Assembly (NCBI RefSeq): GCF_052076145.1 | Contig: NZ_CP197246.1 | Location: 4,402,001 to 4,466,000 of the forward strand | Reading direction: 5' to 3' | DNA: 64,000 nt | DNA from: Kitasatospora sp052076145 | GTDB lineage: Bacteria; Actinomycetota; Actinomycetes; Streptomycetales; Streptomycetaceae | Part shown: piece by piece, positions 57,560 to 64,000 of the stretch | How positions within the stretch are numbered: position 1 is the first letter of the stretch | Layout of the letters: every line of letters begins with the position of its first letter | Notes under the pieces: model-generated | The model's input: the letters and a program-made list of their open reading frames with translations, nothing else | Told to the model about the DNA's origin: nothing | Database searches by the model: none | Translations under genes and position numbers: made by a program

Positions 57560-58522
57560 ATGCCCCTGGTCGGTGTCGACGAGTTGCGCGCGGCCCAGCG
57601 GCGGATCGCCGGGGTCGTCGTCCGTACGCCGCTGCTGCCCTGCCCGTGGGCGGCGACCGGCACCCGGGCCCTCTGGCTCAAGCCGGAGAGCCTGCAACCG
57701 ACCGGGGCGTTCAAGCTGCGCGGCGCCTACAACCGGCTGGCCGCGCTGTCGGAGGCCGAGCGGGCACGCGGCGTGGTCGCCCAGTCCAGCGGCAACCACG
57801 CGCAGGCGGTGGCGTACGCCGCCGGGCTGCTCGGCATCAAGGCCGTCGTGGTGATGCCGGACACCTCCCCGGCGATGAAGGTCGCGGCGACCCGTGGCTA
57901 CGGCGCCGAGGTGATCCTCGTCGCCCCGGACGAGCGCGACACGCTGCCCGCGCAGCTGGCCGCCGAGCAGGGGTACGTCTGGGTGCCGCCCTACGACGAC
58001 CCGTACGTGATCGCCGGCCAGGGCACCGTCGGCCTGGAGATCGGCGAGGACGCCCCCGACGAGCTGGACACCGTGCTGGTGCCGGTCAGCGGCGGCGGGC
58101 TGATCTCCGGCACCGCGGCCGCCCTCAAGCTGACCTGCCCCGGGGTCCGCGTCATCGGTGTCGAGCCGGAGCTGGCCGCCGACGCCCAGGAGAGCCTGCG
58201 CACCGGCCGCCGGGTCAGCTGGCCCGCCGCCGACACCTACCGGACGATCGCGGACGGGCTGCGCACCACCAGCGTCGGCGAGCTGCCCTTCGAGCACCTG
58301 CTCGCGTACGTGGACGACATCGTGACCGTCTCCGAGCAGGAGATCCGCGAGACCGTCGCGTTGCTGGCCCGGCGCGGCCGACTGGTCGCCGAACCCTCCG
58401 GGGCGGTCGCCGCGGCGGCGTACTTCCACCGGGCCGAGGAGCTGGAGGGCCGGGTCTTCGCCGCGGTCGTCAGCGGCGGCAACCTCGAACCGGAGCTGCT
58501 GGCGGAGTTGCTCCGATCGTAG
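57560..58522 (+). CDS. Threonine/serine dehydratase-like PLP enzyme
   Basis: PLP-dependent dehydratase/racemase of the threonine dehydratase fold, 320 aa. PLP Lys is in LKPESLQPTGAFKLRGAYNRL, the phosphate-binding loop SSGNHAQAVAYAA, and the Gly-rich VPVSGGGLISGTAAAL. It lacks an ACT regulatory domain, so it is a catabolic or racemase type rather than the biosynthetic IlvA. ATG 57560 follows GGGGAG. It overlaps the AsnC gene region, with the start 3 nt after its stop, so they are co-transcribed. Confidence 0.9.
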   Translation: MPLVGVDELRAAQRRIAGVVVRTPLLPCPWAATGTRALWLKPESLQPTGAFKLRGAYNRLAALSEAERARGVVAQSSGNHAQAVAYAAGLLGIKAVVVMPDTSPAMKVAATRGYGAEVILVAPDERDTLPAQLAAEQGYVWVPPYDDPYVIAGQGTVGLEIGEDAPDELDTVLVPVSGGGLISGTAAALKLTCPGVRVIGVEPELAADAQESLRTGRRVSWPAADTYRTIADGLRTTSVGELPFEHLLAYVDDIVTVSEQEIRETVALLARRGRLVAEPSGAVAAAAYFHRAEELEGRVFAAVVSGGNLEPELLAELLRS

Positions 58523-58573
58523 GCGTAGGCTCGGTCCGGTCAACATCCCAGGCACGAGGAGGCGGGTCACCGC

Positions 58574-59737
58574 ATGGACGCAGGGCTCAAGCGCGAGCTG
58601 GAGGCGAAGGTCTACGCGGGCGAGCGGCTCACCCGCGAGGACGGGATCGCGCTCTACGAGAGCGACGACCTGGCCTGGCTCGGTGGCCTGGCGCACCACG
58701 TCCGGACGGTGAAGAACGGCGACGTCGTCCACTTCAACGTCAACCGCCACCTCAACATGACCAACGTCTGCGCGGCCTCCTGCGCGTACTGCTCGTTCCA
58801 GCGCAAGCCGGGCGAGAAGGACGCGTACACCATGCGGATCGAGGAGGCCGTCCGCCTCGCGAAGACGATGGAGAGCGAGTCGCTCACCGAGCTGCACATC
58901 GTCAACGGCCTGCACCCGACGCTGCCCTGGCGCTACTACCCGCGCTCGCTGCGCGAGCTGAAGGCCGCGCTGCCGAACGTCTCGCTGAAGGCGTTCACCG
59001 CCACCGAGATCCACTGGTTCGAGAAGATCAGCGGCCTGAGCGCCTCCGAGATCCTGGACGAGCTGATCGACGCCGGTCTGGAGTCGCTGACCGGCGGCGG
59101 CGCGGAGATCTTCGACTGGGAGGTCCGCCAGCACATCGTCGACCACGAGACCCACTGGGAGGACTGGTCGCGGATCCACCGCCTGGCGCACGAGAAGGGC
59201 CTCAAGACCCCCTCGACGATGCTCTACGGCCACATCGAGGAGCCCCGCCACCGGGTCGACCACGTGCTGCGGCTGCGTGAGCTGCAGGACGAGACCGGCG
59301 GCTTCCAGGTCTTCATCCCGCTGCGCTACCAGCACGACTTCCACGACTCCAAGGACGGCATCGTCCGCAACAAGCTGATGGCCCGTACCGAGATGGCGAC
59401 GGGCGCGGAGGCGCTGAAGACCTTCGCGGTCTCCCGGCTGCTCTTCGACAACGTGCCGCACGTCAAGGTCTTCTGGGTGATGCACGGCGTCACCACCGCC
59501 CAGCTGGCGCTCAGCCACGGCGCGGACGACATGGACGGCTCGGTCGTCGAGTACAAGATCACCCACGACGCCGACAACTTCGGCACCCCGAACAAGCTCG
59601 GCCGCGACGACCTCCTCGGCCTGATCCGCGACGCCGGCTTCCGCCCGGTCGAGCGCAACACCCGCTACGAGATCATCCGCGAGTACGACGGCCCGGAGCT
59701 GAACCGGCGCGAGACGCCGCAGGCCATGCGCCTCTGA
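58574..59737 (+). CDS. mqnE: Aminofutalosine synthase MqnE (radical SAM)
   Basis: Radical SAM enzyme of the futalosine menaquinone pathway, 387 aa, forming aminofutalosine from chorismate-derived 3-enolpyruvyl benzoate and SAM. The cluster-binding CxxxCxxC is in TNVCAASCAYCSFQRKPGEKD. Conserved neighbours include HIVNGLHPTLPWRYY and LTGGGAEIF. ATG 58574 is a good start. Completes the set of menaquinone genes of this window together with mqnL, mqnM and mqnP. Confidence 0.94.
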   Translation: MDAGLKRELEAKVYAGERLTREDGIALYESDDLAWLGGLAHHVRTVKNGDVVHFNVNRHLNMTNVCAASCAYCSFQRKPGEKDAYTMRIEEAVRLAKTMESESLTELHIVNGLHPTLPWRYYPRSLRELKAALPNVSLKAFTATEIHWFEKISGLSASEILDELIDAGLESLTGGGAEIFDWEVRQHIVDHETHWEDWSRIHRLAHEKGLKTPSTMLYGHIEEPRHRVDHVLRLRELQDETGGFQVFIPLRYQHDFHDSKDGIVRNKLMARTEMATGAEALKTFAVSRLLFDNVPHVKVFWVMHGVTTAQLALSHGADDMDGSVVEYKITHDADNFGTPNKLGRDDLLGLIRDAGFRPVERNTRYEIIREYDGPELNRRETPQAMRL

Positions 59738-59770
59738 GCCACGACGAGGGCAGCACGGCCCTGCAGTACG

Positions 59771-59805
59771 CCGAGAGCCCCGGACGTCACGTCCGGGGCT
59801 CTCGG
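59771..59805 (+). terminator. Terminator after mqnE
   Basis: A 16-bp stem CCGAGAGCCCCGGACG with a 3-nt loop lies 33 bp beyond the mqnE stop codon. It is the strongest hairpin in this part of the window. Confidence 0.85.
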
Positions 59806-59966
59806 CCTGTGGGCAGTGCCACACAACCGGGCCGGGGGCCCCGGACGTCCTTGGGGACGGAGCAGGTGTTCAACGGAGCAGTGTTCATGAGACGGGACGC
59901 GTATGCTCACAGGCTCACCACACGCCACGGGTTCCCCTTCCGCCGGTGGCTTGGAAGGATCGACCC

Positions 59967-60899
59967 ATGTCCGGTACCCGCCGCGCCAGCAACCCGCGCC
60001 GCCGCCAGGCCGCTGCGCCTGTCAGCCCCGCAGGACACCGTGGCGGCCGTCGACGCCGCAAGCCCCCGAAGCGCCGCGCCCGCAAGTTGATGACGAGCAC
60101 GGCCATGCTGCTGGCCGCCGCCGCGGGCTGGTTCACCGTCGGGCCGGGCCGGAGCTTCCCCGCCGTCACCACCGCCGGTGCGCCGGACCGCACGCCCGAC
60201 CAGGCGGCGACCGAGCAGGGGGCGCCCGGCCAGGGCGCGACCGGGCAGCCGGACGCCGCCCACACGGTGGCGCCGCCCGCCGACCGCTCGACCCGCGCGG
60301 CGGGCACCCTGAACGCGATAGCCGGGCTCGGCCCGGACTTCGTCGCGAAGATCCCGGCCGAGACCCGCCAGGTGCTGGTCGCCTCGGGCGTGGGCAAGGA
60401 CGCCTCCGACACCACCGTCACCCTCTGGACCAGGACGGCCGAGGGCGGCTGGACGGCAGGCACCAGCTGGCCGGCCCACAACGCGTACAAGGGCTGGACG
60501 ACCTCGCACGCCTCGGGTGACCTCCGCAGCCCGATCGGCCTGTTCTCGCTCACCGACGCGGGCGGCCGCAAGGCCGACCCGGGCGGAAAGCTCCCGTACG
60601 ACCAGGACTCGTCCTTCGTGATGGGCGGCACGGGCTTCAACGGCGAGCCGCTGGCCGGGTCCTTCGACTACGTGGTGGCGATCAACTACAACCGGGTGGT
60701 GGGCAGTTCCCCGCTGGACACCCGCTTCCCCGAGGGCGCCGCCAAGGGCGGCGGGATCTGGCTGCACGTCGACCACGGCGGGCCGACCCACGGGTGCGTC
60801 TCGCTGACCGAGGACCACATGATCGAGCTGATCAAGCAGCTCGACCCGGCAGCCCATCCGATGATCGCGATGGGCGACGCCGCCTCACTGGCCGCCTGA
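59967..60899 (+). CDS. L,D-transpeptidase (YkuD)
   Basis: Predicted cell-wall cross-linking enzyme, 310 aa. The N-terminus is a positively charged cytoplasmic segment, then a helix at about 44-58 (MTSTAMLLAAAAGWFTVG), a Thr/Ala-rich spacer, and a YkuD domain from about 165. The catalytic Cys motif is THGCVSLTEDH, with HVDHGG upstream. It would attach to the membrane with the catalytic domain outside. ATG 59967 follows GGAAGGA. Confidence 0.9.
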   Translation: MSGTRRASNPRRRQAAAPVSPAGHRGGRRRRKPPKRRARKLMTSTAMLLAAAAGWFTVGPGRSFPAVTTAGAPDRTPDQAATEQGAPGQGATGQPDAAHTVAPPADRSTRAAGTLNAIAGLGPDFVAKIPAETRQVLVASGVGKDASDTTVTLWTRTAEGGWTAGTSWPAHNAYKGWTTSHASGDLRSPIGLFSLTDAGGRKADPGGKLPYDQDSSFVMGGTGFNGEPLAGSFDYVVAINYNRVVGSSPLDTRFPEGAAKGGGIWLHVDHGGPTHGCVSLTEDHMIELIKQLDPAAHPMIAMGDAASLAA

Positions 60900-61029
60900 A
60901 CCCCACCCACCCCACAACGGACGACCCGTGTGCGGCATGGCCTGTTGTCCTCTCCCTACAGCATCCGGGCCGTTACCTTGTGCCAGGGCGTTACCCCTGG
61001 ACTGACCGGTAACCGGGTTGAGTGGCAGT

Positions 61030-61971
61030 ATGACCGCCTCCCGCATCGTGGCGCTCGGCCACTACCAGCCGCCCAAGGTCCTCACCAATGACGACCTGGC
61101 GAAGCTGGTCGACACCGACGACGAGTGGATTCGCAGTCGGGTCGGCATCCGTACCCGGCACATCGCGGTCGACGAGACCCTGGTCGACCTCGCCACCGAG
61201 GCCGCGCAGAAAGCGTTGGCCCACAGCGGCCGCCACGCCCAGGAGATCGACCTGGTCGTGGTCGCCACCTGCACCGCGATCGAGCGCAGCCCCAACACGG
61301 CCGCCGCAGTGGCGGCCCGGCTCGGTGTCCCCAGCCCGGCCGCCTACGACATCAACACCGTCTGCTCCGGCTTCTCCTACGCGCTGGCCACCGCCGACCA
61401 CGCGATCCGCGCCGGTGCGGCGACCCGCGCCCTGGTGATCGGCGCCGAGCGGATGTCCGACACCATCGACTGGACGGACCGCTCCACCTGCGTGATCTTC
61501 GGCGACGGAGCCGGGGCCGCCGTGGTCGAGGCCGTCCCCGACGAGCAGGCCGGCATCGGCCCGGTGGTCTGGGGTTCGGAGCCCGAGAAGGGCGACGCCG
61601 TGGTCATCACGGGCTGGGACCCGACGATCAGCCAGGTCGGCCAGACGGTCTTCCGCTGGGCCACCACGAAGATCGCCCCGCTGGCCCGGGAGACCTGCTT
61701 CAAGGCCGGGATCGACCCGGCCGACCTCAAGGGCTTCGTCGCCCACCAGGCCAACCTGCGGATCATCGACGCGATCGCCAACAAGCTCGGCGCACCGAAC
61801 GCGGTGATCGCCCGCGACGTGATCGAATCCGGCAACACCTCGGCCGCCTCAATCCCGCTCGCCCTCAGCAAGCTGGTCGAACGCGGCGAGCTCAGCTCGG
61901 GCGACCCGGTGCTGCTCTTCGGCTTCGGCGGCGGTCTCGCCTACGCCGGCCAGGTCATCCGCTGCCCGTAG
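61030..61971 (+). CDS. 3-oxoacyl-ACP synthase III-like (FabH/KAS III family)
   Basis: Condensing enzyme of the FabH/KAS III family, 313 aa. The catalytic Cys is in DINTVCSGFSYAL, His in VAHQANLRIID and Asn in SGNTSAASIPL, the complete triad. GDGAGAAVVEA and a final FGFGGGLAYAGQ are typical. Which acyl starter it uses cannot be read. It lies outside the main fatty acid cluster, so it may serve a specialised lipid. ATG 61030 after GAGTGG. Confidence 0.9.
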   Translation: MTASRIVALGHYQPPKVLTNDDLAKLVDTDDEWIRSRVGIRTRHIAVDETLVDLATEAAQKALAHSGRHAQEIDLVVVATCTAIERSPNTAAAVAARLGVPSPAAYDINTVCSGFSYALATADHAIRAGAATRALVIGAERMSDTIDWTDRSTCVIFGDGAGAAVVEAVPDEQAGIGPVVWGSEPEKGDAVVITGWDPTISQVGQTVFRWATTKIAPLARETCFKAGIDPADLKGFVAHQANLRIIDAIANKLGAPNAVIARDVIESGNTSAASIPLALSKLVERGELSSGDPVLLFGFGGGLAYAGQVIRCP

Positions 61972-61995
61972 CGCAGCCGGAGCCACCGCCACACG

Positions 61996-62047
61996 ACTCA
62001 GCCACGTACGGATCAGGGTGTTGCCCCTGGTCGGTACGTGGCTGAGT
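61996..62047. terminator. Hairpin between fabH-like and tetR genes
   Basis: A 14-bp perfect outer stem ACTCAGCCACGTAC (61996-62009 with 62034-62047) has a smaller inner stem. It lies between convergent genes and may act for both. Confidence 0.7.
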
Positions 62048-62169
62048 TGCGCTGGGCACGCTGCCGGGCGTCGGCGGACCTCCCCCGAGGAGACACGGCC
62101 GCCGTCCGGCTCACCCCGGACAGGAGGCCGGGGCTGCGTGCTGGTGGGTGGGTGCGGTGGGGGTGGTGG

Positions 62170-62811
62170 TTACTTGGGCGGCTTCTTCCCTGTGACGCCC
62201 AGGTAGACCTGGAGCGCCAGGTTGGGCTTCAGGTCCTTGACCTTGACGCCCCAGGAGGTGAACGCCTTCGAGTGCTCGGCCGCGGAGGCGAGCAGCGAGG
62301 CCAGCGACCCGGCGATGGCGGCGGGATCGACCGACTTGTCGGTCTTGGCCTGATTGCCCTTGACCGCCTCGGTCAACGGTGCGACCACCGAGTTGAGGAC
62401 CTTCATGCGGATCTTGAAGAACCGCTTGTCCCCTTCGGCTGCACCGAGAGTGACCACTCGGAGAATGGCGTCGTTCTTGCGCCAGAAGGCGAGGAATCCG
62501 TCCACCAGTTCTTCCGAAGTGGCGAAGCCGGTCTTTCCCGCCCAGGACTTTCCATCGACGAGCTCTTTGAGCCCGCCGCTGTCCTCGGCCATTTCCTCGG
62601 CGATCTCGAGGACTGCGCCCTCGACATCGGGGAAGTACTGGTAGAAGGTCGCGGGGGAGGTACCTGCCATACGGGCGACGTCGATGACCTTGACGTCCCG
62701 ATACGGCGACGTGCTGAGCATCTCGCGGAGGCAGTCGAGCAGCTTCTGCCGCGTCTCCTGTCCGCGTCGCCCGGCGACGCGACCGTCGACGGTGCGAACT
62801 TGTCCTGTCAT
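62170..62811 (-). CDS. TetR-family regulator
   Basis: Transcriptional regulator, 213 aa. The TetR_N HTH covers about 16-62, with GQETRQKLLDCLREML and DVARMAGTSPATFYQYFPD, a helix-turn-helix typical of the family. The C-terminal ligand-binding helices (from EELVDGFLAFWRKN) bind an unknown effector. The gene is divergent from a Ser/Thr kinase gene and convergent to the FabH-like gene. Confidence 0.93.
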   Translation of the reverse strand: MTGQVRTVDGRVAGRRGQETRQKLLDCLREMLSTSPYRDVKVIDVARMAGTSPATFYQYFPDVEGAVLEIAEEMAEDSGGLKELVDGKSWAGKTGFATSEELVDGFLAFWRKNDAILRVVTLGAAEGDKRFFKIRMKVLNSVVAPLTEAVKGNQAKTDKSVDPAAIAGSLASLLASAAEHSKAFTSWGVKVKDLKPNLALQVYLGVTGKKPPK

Positions 62812-63191
62812 GCCGTCAGCTTACCGTGGCACGATCTTGCCGCGATTCGGTGATGCGACTATTACGCCGCCCGGGGGGTGCTAAGACGGCGTGCACACGG
62901 AATTCCGGGCGCGGCCGCCGATGGTTTCGAAGCCCCCCCGTGTGCTGATGAACCCACAGCGTGACGACGGGTCGGCTGAGGGGCGGTCGGGTGGCGCAGA
63001 GTGATCGTCAGGGAGCCGCGCGGTGAGCTCCGGCGGGTGTGCGGCGGGAGTCCGGACGTACCGCACGGAGCGGTGGCGGCGGGGGAGATTGGCTACGGCG
63101 GGGCGGGCATTGGAGAATCGGGGCGGCCACACCCGCTCAGGGTGGCGGCTCCGCCCGGAAGACGGCGGCGCGACGGGGAGGTGGCAGCGGA
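62812..63191. other. Divergent intergenic region between tetR and the kinase gene
   Basis: No gene is seen in 380 bp; it carries both promoters. A TetR operator would be expected near 62830-62880 but I see no clear inverted repeat. Confidence 0.35.
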
Positions 63192-64000
63192 GTGGACCAG
63201 CTGACGGCGCACGATCCGCGCAGGATCGGGCCCTTCGAGGTGCTGGGGCGGCTCGGCGCGGGCGGGATGGGGCTGGTCTACCTGGCGAGGTCGGCCTCCG
63301 GCCGCCGGGTGGCGATCAAGACCGTCCGGGGGGAGCTGGCCGAGGACGAGCTGTTCCGCGTCCGCTTCGCCCGGGAGATCGCCGCGGCCAAGACGGTCGG
63401 CGGGTTCTACACCGCGGCCGTGGTGGACGCCGACGCCGACGCCCGGGTGCCCTGGCTGGCGACGGCGTACGTGCCCGCGCCCTCGCTGGAGGACCTCGTC
63501 ACCGAGTGCGGGCCGCTGCCCGCCGGGGCGGTGCGCTGGCTGATCGCCGGGATCGCCGAGGCCCTGCAGTCCATCCACGCGGCGGGGCTGGTGCACCGTG
63601 ACCTCAAGCCCTCCAACGTGCTGGTGGTGGAGGACGGTCCGCGCGTGATCGACTTCGGGATCGCCGCCGGGGTCTCCAGCTCCCGGCTGACGATGACCAA
63701 CGTCGCGGTCGGCACCCCCGCCTACATGTCGCCCGAGCAGGCCAAGGACAGTCGCAGCGTCACCGGCGCCAGCGACGTCTTCTCGCTCGGCTCGCTGCTG
63801 GTCTTCTGCGCCACCGGCCACGCGCCGTACCACGGGGCGAACCCGGTCGAGACGGTCTTTCAGCTGCTGCGGGACCAGCCCGACCTCTCCGGGCTGCCGG
63901 TGGAGCTGGTCGACCTCGTCCGGGCCTGCATGCGGCCCGCGCCCGAGCACCGGCCGACGCCCGCTCAGATCCAGTCCGAGCTGGCGCCGCACCTCTTCTC
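63192..64000 (+). CDS. Ser/Thr protein kinase, partial
   Basis: N-terminal kinase domain of a PknB-like eukaryotic-type kinase; the gene runs off the right edge after 269 codons. Conserved elements are RLGAGGMGLVYLARS (Gly-rich loop), VAIKTVRGEL (ATP Lys), HRDLKPSNVL (catalytic loop), VIDFGIAAG (DFG) and AYMSPEQAKDSR (APE-type). Regions beyond the kinase domain are not visible. GTG 63192 lies behind GGGGAGG, with a slightly long spacing. Confidence 0.93.
   Translation, partial: MDQLTAHDPRRIGPFEVLGRLGAGGMGLVYLARSASGRRVAIKTVRGELAEDELFRVRFAREIAAAKTVGGFYTAAVVDADADARVPWLATAYVPAPSLEDLVTECGPLPAGAVRWLIAGIAEALQSIHAAGLVHRDLKPSNVLVVEDGPRVIDFGIAAGVSSSRLTMTNVAVGTPAYMSPEQAKDSRSVTGASDVFSLGSLLVFCATGHAPYHGANPVETVFQLLRDQPDLSGLPVELVDLVRACMRPAPEHRPTPAQIQSELAPHLF

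Overview
This is a very GC-rich actinobacterial chromosome segment from a Streptomyces- or Kitasatospora-like member of the Streptomycetaceae. The evidence is the high-GC third codon position, the frequent GTG starts, four short chaplins with two rodlin-like genes, the aerial-development sigma factor BldN beside a DUF5667 anti-sigma (RsbN-like) gene, and the futalosine menaquinone genes arranged as in streptomycetes. All calls come from reading the sequence and remembered family features; no database search was run.

Layout. (1) 1-3.1 kb: rsbN (partial), bldN and a HAD phosphatase on the minus strand. (2) 3.3-10.8 kb, plus strand: glutaredoxin, a DEDDh exonuclease, then rex-hemA-hemC-hemD-hemB behind a Rex operator. 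(3) 10.8-15.5 kb: a cell-surface island with a His-rich exported protein, two rodlin-like proteins, two unknown exported proteins and four short chaplins. Candidate sigma-BldN promoters precede rsbN, one rodlin gene and one chaplin gene, so the regulator at the left end probably drives this island. (4) 15.7-26.2 kb: mixed accessory genes, including an SGNH lipase with a ricin-type domain, DUF4291, an aldo/keto reductase and epimerase pair, an AsnC regulator with an enterobacterial-type lysA, an HTH-ClpN regulator with tandem operators, and two large exported proteins.

(5) 26.4-35.4 kb is the most novel part: a tightly coupled minus-strand operon for a 2,3-diaminopropionate-derived metabolite. 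It encodes SbnA, SbnB, an EamA exporter, a D-2-hydroxyacid dehydrogenase, a haem-oxygenase-like diiron oxidase, an ATP-grasp ligase and a DUF1015 protein. A LuxR-type regulator and a 48-codon exported-peptide gene stand in front of it. No siderophore synthetase, NRPS or PKS is present, so it does not match staphyloferrin B and looks like a small, undescribed amino-acid or peptide pathway.

(6) 35.5-38.6 kb: an alpha/beta hydrolase lacking its nucleophile, an ECF sigma factor with a membrane partner, and a conserved hypothetical. (7) 39-45.4 kb: hemL, a histidine phosphatase and the System II cytochrome c maturation operon (ResA/TlpA, CcdA, ResB, CcsB). (8) 45.5-48.8 kb: small proteins plus acyl-CoA carboxylase beta and epsilon subunits. 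(9) 48.9-59.8 kb: menaquinone genes of the futalosine route (UbiD-, UbiA- and UbiX-like, MqnE), interspersed with an acyltransferase, VOC, a DGPF/ECF42 pair, MOSC, a cyclase, an AsnC regulator and a serine/threonine dehydratase. (10) 59.9-64 kb: an L,D-transpeptidase, a FabH-like synthase, a TetR regulator and the start of a Ser/Thr kinase gene. Haem synthesis, cytochrome c maturation, menaquinone synthesis and the redox sensor Rex together make this a respiration-centred segment interrupted by developmental and specialised-metabolism islands.
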